Assembly (NCBI RefSeq): GCF_003148845.1 | Contig: NZ_QGHA01000016.1 | Coordinates: 1-64,000, forward strand | Length of the DNA: 64,000 nucleotides | Reading direction: 5' to 3' | Source of the DNA: Mucilaginibacter oryzae | GTDB lineage: Bacteria; Bacteroidota; Bacteroidia; Sphingobacteriales; Sphingobacteriaceae | Part shown: positions 51,503-59,663 of the stretch, in pieces | Layout: the number at the start of each line of letters is the position of its first letter | Numbering within the stretch: the stretch's first letter is position 1 | Program-made: the position numbers and the translations under genes | The notes under the pieces: model-generated | What the model saw: the letters and a program-made list of their open reading frames with translations, nothing else | The model's database searches: none | What the model was told of the DNA's origin: nothing

Positions 51503-51693
51503 TGAAATTGGAACAATCAACCCAAATACAGATAGCTAAAAACGCGGCCCTCAGCCTGTTGCTGTATGCGTTGCCTATCGTGCTCATGTTCGGCACTTTC
51601 GCCATCACCGGGCAGCGACCATGGGAAAAGAAACAGCATAAACAGGAAACCTCAGTAAAAACTAAAACTTCAAACCATCAAGACAATGATTGA
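51502..51693 (+). CDS. Single-pass membrane mini-protein 2 of the sulfur locus
   Basis: A 63-residue protein with one helix (AALSLLLYALPIVLMFGTFA) and a Lys-rich hydrophilic tail (RPWEKKQHKQETSVKTKTSN). It has no Cys and no known family that I can name. Its start overlaps the previous stop by one base and its end overlaps the hydroxylase start by eight bases. Such tight nesting suggests a complex with the hydroxylase or SusC system at the inner membrane. Confidence 0.7.
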   Translation: MKLEQSTQIQIAKNAALSLLLYALPIVLMFGTFAITGQRPWEKKQHKQETSVKTKTSNHQDND

Positions 51694-52651
51694 GCAGATA
51701 AAACAAGTAATAGCTAACCTCAACGGATATGGTTTTTCCGTTTTGGTACTGGTATTGGGCGTACTCGAATTCTCGTTCGGCCTGTACAAAAAACGCTGGA
51801 ATACCAATGAAAAATGGGTGGACATAGCCTGCTTTACCATCCCTAAACTGGTGGTAAAACCACTGGTTGCCTACTACAGCCTGTTGGTTTTACCGGCCGT
51901 ATTACCGGCCTTAAAAAACACTTTTGATTGGGTGCCATTTTTATGGGGATGTGCTATTATAGCCGTGGCCGATGATTTGACCCAATACTGGTACCACCGC
52001 CTGCACCACCAGGTGCCATGGTTATGGCGTTTTCACCGTACGCACCACTCGGCATCGTATATGGGTATGGCCATGGCTAGCAGGCAGAATATCATTTACA
52101 CGCTGTTTTTTTCGCAAACCTATTTAACCGCGGCACTGGTTTACCTGGGTTTAGGCATTCCTGCCCTTGTAGTTAAAGGCATTAAGGGTACTATCACCAC
52201 GCTGGCGCATTCAAGCATCCCCTGGGATAAGCCTTTTTACCAGTATAAGGTTTTACACCCGCTGGCCTGGATCCTGGAGCGTACCATATCAACCCCGGCT
52301 ACCCACCATGCGCACCATGCGGCCACTACCGATGATGGCGTAGGTTACTATAAAGGCAATTTTGGTAATATGTTTTTTTGGTGGGATATCATTTTCGGTA
52401 CGGCACATATTTCGCGCCAGTACCCTAAGGCTTACGGCATTTCGCACTACGAGGGCGACCAATGGTATGCCCAGCTGGCCTGGCCAATTTTTAAATCGAA
52501 AGTGGAGGGTAGTGAGTTGGCTGCTGATGGCCCCATGGTAAGGGATGATGTGCCTTTACAGCCCCACCAGTTATACCGTCTTGATCCGCTGGCCAAAGTT
52601 GAAGAGGAGCAGCCTGTTGAAGAGTTCCGGTTACAGCCTGTAAAAGCGTAA
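51686..52651 (+). CDS. Fatty acid hydroxylase/sterol desaturase-family membrane enzyme
   Basis: The 321-residue membrane protein has the three His boxes of the FA-hydroxylase superfamily: HRLHH, HRTHHSASY and HHAHH (with H in YWYHRLHHQVPWLWRF), which bind a di-iron centre that uses O2 to hydroxylate or desaturate alkyl chains. Four or five hydrophobic stretches precede and separate them. The substrate is not evident. In a sulfur locus it might act on an alkyl sulfate or sulfonolipid, which is speculation. It overlaps mini-protein 2 by eight bases and the formylglycine enzyme by one base (TAATG). Confidence 0.88.
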   Translation: MIEQIKQVIANLNGYGFSVLVLVLGVLEFSFGLYKKRWNTNEKWVDIACFTIPKLVVKPLVAYYSLLVLPAVLPALKNTFDWVPFLWGCAIIAVADDLTQYWYHRLHHQVPWLWRFHRTHHSASYMGMAMASRQNIIYTLFFSQTYLTAALVYLGLGIPALVVKGIKGTITTLAHSSIPWDKPFYQYKVLHPLAWILERTISTPATHHAHHAATTDDGVGYYKGNFGNMFFWWDIIFGTAHISRQYPKAYGISHYEGDQWYAQLAWPIFKSKVEGSELAADGPMVRDDVPLQPHQLYRLDPLAKVEEEQPVEEFRLQPVKA

Positions 52652-53790
52652 TGAAAAACAGGATCTCGATACTTTTTGGGGCGATACTTTTTGCTGCGTG
52701 CGGGCAGCAGGAAAGGCCGGTAACCATTGCGGCTTTAGCGCAGGTTCCCGGCAGTAAAAAGAAGGTTTGCTGCGAATCGAATTTGCCCGGCAGGTTTAAA
52801 GCGGCAGGGCTGAGCAGTGCGGCGCTCAGTCTGCCTGATACGGGCAGCGCCCATGCCAGCCATGCGGGGATGGTGTGGGTGCCCGCCGGAACCTTCAGAA
52901 TGGGCGCTGATAATCAGCAGGCTGAGCCTGACGAATATCCCAAACATGATGTTACCGTTGATGGCTTCTGGATGGATAAAACCGAAGTAACCAATGCCCA
53001 GTTCGCTAAGTTTATAAAGGCCACCGGCTATATAACCACAGCCGAGCGCAAGCCCGACTGGAACGAACTGAAAAAACAAATGCCCCCCGGCACCGAAAAA
53101 CCTGCCGATAGTTTGCTGGTACCGGCATCGCTGGTATTTGTACCGGCCGATCATCCGGTTAACCTGGATGATTACGCGCAGTGGTGGGCATGGAAAACAG
53201 GTGCCAACTGGAAACACCCGCATGGCCCGGGCAGTGATATTAAGGGTAAGGAAAACTACCCGGTTGTGCAGGTTTCATGGTACGATGCCGTAGCCTACAG
53301 CAAATGGGCAGGCAAACGCCTGCCTACCGAAGCAGAATGGGAGCGGGCAGCCAGGGGCGGACTGGAAGATAAGGTATATCCATGGGGCAACGAAAAAGTG
53401 AACGAAGGGCAGCCCAAGGCCAATACCTGGGAGGGGAGTTTTCCCTATAAAAATACCCAACGCGACAGGTATTATTATTTAGCCCCGGTAAGCTCATTCA
53501 AGCCCAACGGTTATGGTTTGTATGATATGGCCGGCAATGTTTGGGAGTGGTGTGCCGATCTGTACAACAATAACTATTACAAAACATTGGGTACAAACGG
53601 CGTGAAAAACCCGAAAGGCGCTTCAAAATCAAATGATCCGGATGAGCCCTATGCCATAAAGCGGGTGGTACGCGGCGGATCATTTTTGTGTAACGATGCC
53701 TACTGCTCGGGTTACCGGGTATCGCGCCGGATGAAAACCACTGAAGACAGCGGGATGGAGCATTTGGGTTTCCGATGTGTTAGTAACTAA
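52651..53790 (+). CDS. Formylglycine-generating enzyme, predicted lipoprotein
   Basis: FGE oxidises the active-site Cys of sulfatases to C-alpha-formylglycine using O2. The 379-residue protein has the FGE/SUMF1 fold: VWVPAGTFRMGADNQQAEPD, VDGFWMDKTEVTNAQFAKFI, YPVVQVSWYDAVAYSKWAGK, RLPTEAEWERAARGG and DMAGNVWEWCADLY. The catalytic pair is intact in RGGSFLCNDAYCSGYRVSRR (C347 and C352), matching the C-x4-C of human and actinobacterial FGE and separating it from Cys-less SUMF1 lipoproteins. The N terminus (ISILFGAILFAAC) is a lipoprotein signal, so it probably matures sulfatases in the periplasm. It overlaps the hydroxylase gene by one base. Confidence 0.92.
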   Translation: MKNRISILFGAILFAACGQQERPVTIAALAQVPGSKKKVCCESNLPGRFKAAGLSSAALSLPDTGSAHASHAGMVWVPAGTFRMGADNQQAEPDEYPKHDVTVDGFWMDKTEVTNAQFAKFIKATGYITTAERKPDWNELKKQMPPGTEKPADSLLVPASLVFVPADHPVNLDDYAQWWAWKTGANWKHPHGPGSDIKGKENYPVVQVSWYDAVAYSKWAGKRLPTEAEWERAARGGLEDKVYPWGNEKVNEGQPKANTWEGSFPYKNTQRDRYYYLAPVSSFKPNGYGLYDMAGNVWEWCADLYNNNYYKTLGTNGVKNPKGASKSNDPDEPYAIKRVVRGGSFLCNDAYCSGYRVSRRMKTTEDSGMEHLGFRCVSN

Positions 53791-53885
53791 ATTAAATACC
53801 CCGAATTAAATAATTGAACAGCCCGCCTAATGCCGGGCACAAACAGAAAGGAACATGAAACGATAATATTTTACTACTGCAAATA

Positions 53886-53956
53886 AGGGAAAAGCAATGC
53901 TTTTCCCTCCGGATCAAAACAACGAAACAGGGATCGATTGGCGTTGAGCCTGTTTC
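53886..53956 (+). promoter_or_regulatory. Stem-loops between the FGE gene and the SusC unit
   Basis: AGGGAAAAGC (53886-53895) and GCTTTTCCCT (53899-53908) make a perfect 10-base stem with a three-base loop. GAAACAGG (53924-53931) and CCTGTTTC (53949-53956) make a second stem. Neither has a T tract. A smaller hairpin (GCCCG/CGGGC, 53821-53838) precedes them. They may mark an RNA-processing or stabilising site between the operon halves. Confidence 0.5.
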
Positions 53957-53983
53957 ATGGTGTCATTTTAATTATTCAAATCT

Positions 53984-54157
53984 ATGCAAAATATTGCAAA
54001 GGCGGGAAAAGGCTATGCGTTGCCTTTTGCCCGGCAGGCAGCACCCTTTACGCTGCAAATTATAGAGGATGCTTTTCATCCGCAGCAATTATACAAGCTG
54101 TTTTACGCAGATAATCAACCGGCAGAGTTTTCACCCTTTAACAACCTGTCGACATGA
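53984..54157 (+). CDS. 57-residue frame overlapping the SusC start
   Basis: The frame starts ATG at 53984 (MQNIAKAGKGYALPFARQ), is 57 codons long and ends TGA within ATGA, where the ATG is the SusC start. That overlap suggests translational coupling. No membrane helix, signal or Cys is present, and I do not recognise it. The amino acids look like a plausible soluble mini-protein (FTLQIIEDAFHPQQLYKLFY). It could be a leader for SusC rather than a functional protein. Confidence 0.55.
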   Translation: MQNIAKAGKGYALPFARQAAPFTLQIIEDAFHPQQLYKLFYADNQPAEFSPFNNLST

Positions 54158-57100
54158 AAAAACTTTTATTCATACCATTTTTATTGCTGGTAGGCTTGCC
54201 CTTACTCACCATCGCGCAGCAAACCCAACCTACCATTAACTCGCATTTGGTTGGCCGTGTAATTGACAGCGCCACCCACGAACCATTGCCCGGCGCGGTA
54301 GTGAAAATTCAGGGTACTACTCACGTGGTATCAACGGATATTGAGGGGAAGTTCAGCTTTGTAACAGGGCAAAAGTTCCCTTATAAACTGATCATCACTT
54401 TTACAGGCTACGAAAAAAAGGAATTTATTGCCGACGGCAGCCCGGTAGAGATTAAGCTGAAGGATGCACAAACCCAGCTAAACCAGGTAGTTGTTGTGGG
54501 TTACGGCTCGCAAAAACGTAAGGATATTACGGGTTCAGTAGCATCAGTTCCGGCATTGGCTTTAAAGCAACCCATCCCGTCGTTGGATAGGGCTTTGCAG
54601 GGCTCGGTATCGGGCATCCAGGTTACGCAGGCTACCGGGCAGCCGGGGGCCGGTGTAACCGTACAGGTACGTGGAGTAAACTCCATCAATGCCGTGGCCG
54701 AGCCTTTGTATGTTATCGACGGCTTTCCTACCTCAAACAGTAATTCATTAACAGACGCGGGCGTAACCAATGGCCCCAAGATCAATCCGCTGGCATCCAT
54801 CAATACTTCAGATATTGAAAGTATCGAGGTGCTGAAAGATGCTTCGGCTACAGCTATTTACGGTACGCGTGGCGCCAATGGTGTAATCATAATCACCACC
54901 AAAAAAGGCAAAGCGGGGGTATCATCTATCAATTATGATGGTAGCTTTGGCAGGCAGGAGGTGATCAAAACTTTATCGCTGCTCAACACTACCCAATGGG
55001 AGGCCTTGCGTAATGACGCTTTGGTAAACACCGGCAAAGCGGCGCAAACCGAAGCCCAGCTTAACCCTTATGGCGCCAATACCGACTGGCAGGCAGCCGC
55101 CTTCCGCAAGGCGTACTCACAAAATCATAGCCTTTCGATATTTTCAGGTACCGAGCGCACCAGGCTGGCATTTTCGGGCAATTACTTCAAGCAGGATGGC
55201 ATTCTGCAGAACACCAACTTTGAACGTTATGCAGGCAGGGTGAATGTGGAGCATGATTATAACGATAAATTCAAGATCTCCTCATACATTACCGGCAGCC
55301 GTACAACCGCGCAGGTTGCGCCTCAGGGTGTTGTTCCTGCCATTTTGCTGATGACACCTACCACACCGGTTTATAATGCCGATGGTTCGTTCTTTGTGAA
55401 AAACGTTTTTGAAGGTACTTATGGTAACCCCATCAATACGCTGTATAACCAAACCAACCGCACCACCACCAGCCGTATCTTAGGTAATATCGCAGGCGAT
55501 TATAAGATTACCGAAAACCTGACCGCGAGGGTGCTGGCTGGTGTGGATATCATCGATAATAAACAAAACCGCTACCTGCCTGCCACCGTGTATGAAGGCG
55601 CCGGTTATTCGGGCCTGGGCGAGGTTGGTACGCTTAATTCTTTCAACTGGCTTAACGAAAACACGCTTACCTACAATAAAAAATTCGGCAGGCATTCACT
55701 GAACGTGTTGGCGGGTTTTACCCAGCAGCAGTTTAAGGCCGAGGGCGCCATAACCGGTTCATCGGGCTTTGTGAGCGATTATGATACCTTTAACAACCTC
55801 GGCTCGGGTAGTGTAACTTCGGTATCGGGCAGCGGTTTCGCCATCGCACCATCGTCCTCATCAAACGCGTGGGCATTGAAATCATACCTGGGCAGGGTGA
55901 ACTATGGCTTTAACAGCAAATACCTGTTAACGCTTACCTTAAGGGCGGACGGCTCATCTAAATTTGCTCCCGGTCACCAGTGGGCATCGTTCCCTTCGGC
56001 GGCTGTTGCCTGGAATGCTTCGAGCGAAGATTTCCTGAAAAACGTAACGGCTATCAGCCAGCTTAAACTACGCTTTAGCGCGGGGCAAACGGGTAACAGC
56101 GATATCCCTGCTTATCAATCATATTCGCAGCTGGGTTATTATCGCTATAATTTCGGTAACTCCACCGTTGCAGGCTTCGCGCCCAACAGCCTGTACAACC
56201 CTAACTTAACCTGGGAGAAAACCAGCCAGTACGATTTTGGCTTTGATCTTGGTTTATTTAAAGACAGGATCAGCGTAACGGCCGATATCTACTATAAAAA
56301 AACAACCAACCTGCTGCTTTACCTGCCCCTGCCGGCAACCAGCGGTTTAACTATTATTACCAATACAGCCGTCACCAATCCGCAGCAATATGAAAACGTA
56401 GGTTCGGTACAGAACAAAGGTTTCGAGATCGGTATCAACTCGCATAACCTTACCGGTGGTTTTGCTTGGAATACCAATGTGGTATTTGCGCTTAACCGCA
56501 ACAAGGTTTTGAGTTTGGGCGGTAACGGCGTAAACCAGTTTATCCCCGATTCGTCGCTACCATCTATTATTAAAGTAGGCGAACCTATCGGTTCATTTAT
56601 CGGCTACAAAACCAATGGGCTGATCCAGGCCGGCGGTCCGGTGCTTACCCCGGCAGCCAACACACAACCGGGCGGACAAAACTATGTGGATATTAACGGC
56701 GATGGTAAAATTACCCAGGCCGCAGACAGGGTGATCCTTGGTAACGCTCAACCTAAATTTACAGGGGGTATCACCAACACCTTTTCATATAAAGGTATTG
56801 ACCTGAGCGTATTTGTACAGGGATCGTATGGTAACAAGATCTATAACCAGCAGCGTAACGTGCTGGAGCTGGGTACCGGCTATACCAATGCCACCACCAC
56901 TTTGCTTAACCGCTGGACACCAACCAACACCAATACCGATGTGCACAGCGCCTACCAGGACCCGGCGCCAACCATATCCGACAGGTTTGTGGAGAACGGC
57001 TCATACCTGCGCCTCAAAAGCCTCAGTTTAGGCTACACTTTCCCGCAGTCGGTATTGTCAAAATCGCCTATCAAAAAGATCAGGATTTATGCCAACGCTC

Positions 57101-57243
57101 AAAACCTGGCTACCTGGACCAAGTACACCGGCTACGATCCGGAGGTGAGCAGCAACGAGCAATCGGCCATTACCTCGGGAGTTGATAACGGGGCGTATCC
57201 AAACAACAAATCATTTATTGTGGGTATAGGTATCACCCTGTAA
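54154..57243 (+). CDS. SusC-type TonB-dependent outer membrane receptor
   Basis: SusC-like barrels import glycans or other large ligands under a SusD lid. The signal peptide (LLFIPFLLLVGLPLLTIAQQ) is followed by a CarboxypepD_reg-like domain (LVGRVIDSATHEPLPGAVVK, residues about 30-110), a plug beginning LNQVVVVGYGSQKRKDITG and ending GTRGANGVIIITTKKG, and a barrel with terminal FIVGIGITL. No STN domain is present, so it is not of the anti-sigma signalling type. I count no Cys in 1029 residues. Its context with sulfatases and FGE points to a sulfated ligand. Confidence 0.95.
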   Translation: MKKLLFIPFLLLVGLPLLTIAQQTQPTINSHLVGRVIDSATHEPLPGAVVKIQGTTHVVSTDIEGKFSFVTGQKFPYKLIITFTGYEKKEFIADGSPVEIKLKDAQTQLNQVVVVGYGSQKRKDITGSVASVPALALKQPIPSLDRALQGSVSGIQVTQATGQPGAGVTVQVRGVNSINAVAEPLYVIDGFPTSNSNSLTDAGVTNGPKINPLASINTSDIESIEVLKDASATAIYGTRGANGVIIITTKKGKAGVSSINYDGSFGRQEVIKTLSLLNTTQWEALRNDALVNTGKAAQTEAQLNPYGANTDWQAAAFRKAYSQNHSLSIFSGTERTRLAFSGNYFKQDGILQNTNFERYAGRVNVEHDYNDKFKISSYITGSRTTAQVAPQGVVPAILLMTPTTPVYNADGSFFVKNVFEGTYGNPINTLYNQTNRTTTSRILGNIAGDYKITENLTARVLAGVDIIDNKQNRYLPATVYEGAGYSGLGEVGTLNSFNWLNENTLTYNKKFGRHSLNVLAGFTQQQFKAEGAITGSSGFVSDYDTFNNLGSGSVTSVSGSGFAIAPSSSSNAWALKSYLGRVNYGFNSKYLLTLTLRADGSSKFAPGHQWASFPSAAVAWNASSEDFLKNVTAISQLKLRFSAGQTGNSDIPAYQSYSQLGYYRYNFGNSTVAGFAPNSLYNPNLTWEKTSQYDFGFDLGLFKDRISVTADIYYKKTTNLLLYLPLPATSGLTIITNTAVTNPQQYENVGSVQNKGFEIGINSHNLTGGFAWNTNVVFALNRNKVLSLGGNGVNQFIPDSSLPSIIKVGEPIGSFIGYKTNGLIQAGGPVLTPAANTQPGGQNYVDINGDGKITQAADRVILGNAQPKFTGGITNTFSYKGIDLSVFVQGSYGNKIYNQQRNVLELGTGYTNATTTLLNRWTPTNTNTDVHSAYQDPAPTISDRFVENGSYLRLKSLSLGYTFPQSVLSKSPIKKIRIYANAQNLATWTKYTGYDPEVSSNEQSAITSGVDNGAYPNNKSFIVGIGITL

Positions 57244-57267
57244 CCAGTAACCTTTGATTTTTTTAAC

Positions 57268-58824
57268 ATGAAAACTAAAAATATTAAATACTGGGTTTTA
57301 CTGCTGGCTTTGGGCGCGGTATCATGCGCCAAGCTTAATGAAGACCCGCGATCATTTATCCCGGCCAGCCAGTTTTACAAAACACAGGCCGACGCCGTTG
57401 CGGCTGTAACAGCTGCCTACTCGCTGCTTAACGCGGGTGCGAACAGTGTGCAAACGCCATATAATACCCTTTTTAACACGGGCATGAACTTTATGGCCGA
57501 CGATGAAGGCCCCGGTCCGGGTGCTACCAATGCCGACGTACGATCGCAGGCTGTATTGGGTCATTCAGCTTCGGGATTGCGTGTCCTGCAGATCTGGCAG
57601 CAGCATTACGCCGCCATCAAGAAGGCCAATATCGCTATTGATACCATCCCCGATATAAAATTTGATGCCACCCTTAATAAGCGCCTGGTGGCCGAAGCCA
57701 AATTTTTAAGGGCGCTGTATTATTTTAATTTGGTGAGGTTATACGGCGATGTACCATTGGTACTGCACGATCAGACTTCCATTAACCTGGCCGATTTGCA
57801 AATACCGCGTACACCCGCAGCAACAGTTTACGCGCAGATAGAAACCGATCTTACCAACGCCGCTGTCGACCTCCCGAAGAGTTACACCGGCGCCGATGTT
57901 GGCCGCGCTACCGCCGGTGCCGCAAACGCCTTACTGGCCAAAGTTTACCTAACCGAACGCAAATGGGATAAGGCCGTAACCCAGGCCGAAACCGTGATAA
58001 ACGGACCTTATGGTTACGATTTGTTCACCAACTATGCCGATGTGTTTTTGCCAGCCTCCAAAAATGGGAAAGAACATATTTTTTCGGCACAGTTTAAATC
58101 AAACTCGCAGGGACAGGGCAATAACCAGGCTCCGCGCTCGGTACTGAACGGGATTCCCGGCATGATAGGCAGCTATGCCGACCAGGTGGTATTTTATTCG
58201 GTACCTGATGCCACCAAACCAGGCGGCGTTGATAAATTCTTCAGCATTTATAAGCTGTACACAGCTAATGATAAGCGGAAGCGTGTAAGCTTTGTAACCC
58301 GTTTTCAAAGCCCTACCACCAACCTGTGGTATGGTAAGCTGAACGATCCAACCATCGCCAATGATTCTATCCCGTTTTTCAATAAATATTACGACCCGAG
58401 CGTGGCCGCTAACGAAGCCGAATCGGGGGCTAATGTGCCTATTATTCGTTTTTCGGATGTGCTGCTGATCCATGCCGAGGCCGAGAACGAATTGAACGGA
58501 CCAACCGCTAAGGCCTATGCTTCCATTAACCGGGTGAGAAGACGTGCCGGGTTAGACGATCTGTCCGGCCTGGATCAGAACTCATTCCGTGATGCGGTTT
58601 ACTTAGAGCGCCGTCTGGAGTTTGTGTTCGAGTATCAGCGCTGGTTCGATCTCATCCGCGAACGGGATGCATCTGGCAAAGGGATTTTGGAGGCGGCCCT
58701 GCTTAAAGTGGGTAAAACCAACGTGAGCAAAGGCGCGGCAGGTAAGTTTTACCTGTTCCCGATACCGCAGCAGGAGATTGATAACAGTAACGGTAAGCTA
58801 ACCCAGAATCCGGGCTGGCAGTAA
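57268..58824 (+). CDS. SusD/RagB-type surface lipoprotein
   Basis: It forms the ligand-binding lid over the SusC barrel. The lipoprotein signal ends at Cys20 (LLALGAVSC), the only Cys in the protein. Helical TPR-like repeats with RFLRALYYFNLVRLYGDVPL-like AKFLRALYYFNLVRLYGDVP and the C-terminal LERRLEFVFEYQRWFDLIR are family signatures. The length of 518 residues is normal. It starts 25 bases after SusC. Confidence 0.95.
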   Translation: MKTKNIKYWVLLLALGAVSCAKLNEDPRSFIPASQFYKTQADAVAAVTAAYSLLNAGANSVQTPYNTLFNTGMNFMADDEGPGPGATNADVRSQAVLGHSASGLRVLQIWQQHYAAIKKANIAIDTIPDIKFDATLNKRLVAEAKFLRALYYFNLVRLYGDVPLVLHDQTSINLADLQIPRTPAATVYAQIETDLTNAAVDLPKSYTGADVGRATAGAANALLAKVYLTERKWDKAVTQAETVINGPYGYDLFTNYADVFLPASKNGKEHIFSAQFKSNSQGQGNNQAPRSVLNGIPGMIGSYADQVVFYSVPDATKPGGVDKFFSIYKLYTANDKRKRVSFVTRFQSPTTNLWYGKLNDPTIANDSIPFFNKYYDPSVAANEAESGANVPIIRFSDVLLIHAEAENELNGPTAKAYASINRVRRRAGLDDLSGLDQNSFRDAVYLERRLEFVFEYQRWFDLIRERDASGKGILEAALLKVGKTNVSKGAAGKFYLFPIPQQEIDNSNGKLTQNPGWQ

Positions 58825-58923
58825 GCCGGGGACGCTGGGGTGCGAAACGCAAACGATGGCCCTGTGCGATTTCGCTCTTGAGAGCATAGCCGTCAACTTA
58901 GGCAAAAAGCGGTGGATTGTGCG

Positions 58924-59030
58924 AATCCCCTCTTGAGAGGGGTGGAGGGGTGTGTTACGCTACCAGAGGTTATCCCTCGTATAACACACCCCTGCTCTCG
59001 CTCTTTCCCGTCGCCTCTCAAGAGGGGAAT
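58924..59030. repeat. Dispersed inverted repeat, CCCCTCTTGAGAGGGG type
   Basis: The arms AATCCCCTCTTGAGAGG (from 58924) and CCTCTCAAGAGGGGAAT (to 59030) pair, and inner arms GGGGTGTGTTA and TAACACACCCC pair perfectly. It lies in the 349-base gap between SusD and the NTF2-like gene and could mark an operon boundary or an internal processing point; the rest of that gap has no supportable gene. Confidence 0.75.
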
Positions 59031-59173
59031 ATGAATTAAAACCCAATACCTATGAAAAAGATAACACATGATCTAAAGAAGTAACACTAATTGAAACGAA
59101 AAAACCATGCCTCTAAAGTGGTGCGGTGAAAACACCGACCACAGGCTCCATAAGAATTTAAAAGCGATATCCT

Positions 59174-59650
59174 ATGAAAAATATAACACTACTCTTGTTC
59201 ATCCTCGCCGCACTACCGGGTCGGGCATTAGCACAAACTGCCGTGATCGAAAGCGGCTCACATGGTATCGACCCGCGTGTGAGTGCCGCCGTGTTCCAGG
59301 TGCTTGATGAATACATGACCACCTTCAATGCCAAAGACCTGAAAGGCTGGGAGGATACCTACCAGTTCCCGCATTACCGGCTGGCTGGCGGCAAAATGTC
59401 GGTGCTGGAAAGAGCTGGTCTGCGAGATTCGGTTAAAGTATTTGGCGAGCTGCAAAAACAGGGCTGGGACCACAGCCAGTGGGACCACCGCAATATTGTG
59501 CAGGCCTCGGCAGATAAGGTGCATGTAGATACCCGCTTCTCACGCTTCCGGGCTGATGGCAGCCTGATAGGGCATTATGAATCACTATACATTTTAACCA
59601 AAGAGAACGGCCGTTGGGGTGTAAAGTTTCGCTCCAGTTATGCCGAATAA
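59174..59650 (+). CDS. Exported NTF2-like protein
   Basis: A 158-residue protein with a signal peptide (LLLFILAALPGRALAQ). The mature part fits the NTF2/SnoaL-like alpha-beta barrel: VFQVLDEYMTTFNAKDLKGW, PHYRLAGGKMSVLE and the paired strands SLIGHYESLYILTKENGRWG with VKFRSSYAE. The cavity could bind a small hydrophobic molecule or act catalytically. It contains no Cys. It sits 13 bases before the sulfatase start (stop and start region overlap in other frames), so it probably serves the same pathway; its function is unknown. Confidence 0.78.
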   Translation: MKNITLLLFILAALPGRALAQTAVIESGSHGIDPRVSAAVFQVLDEYMTTFNAKDLKGWEDTYQFPHYRLAGGKMSVLERAGLRDSVKVFGELQKQGWDHSQWDHRNIVQASADKVHVDTRFSRFRADGSLIGHYESLYILTKENGRWGVKFRSSYAE

Positions 59651-59663
59651 AACCTATTACAAC

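Noticed and set aside
58924..59030. CRISPR-like or attachment-site reading of the repeated GGGG-rich blocks
   Set aside because: There are no regular spacers; the units are inverted, not direct, and match a dispersed stem-loop pattern.
59107..59307. 66-codon plus-strand frame overlapping the NTF2-like gene
   Set aside because: It overlaps the signal peptide of the real gene in another frame and reads like random Arg/Thr-rich sequence. A nearby ATGAAAAAGATAACAC resembling the NTF2-like gene start is only ten codons long.
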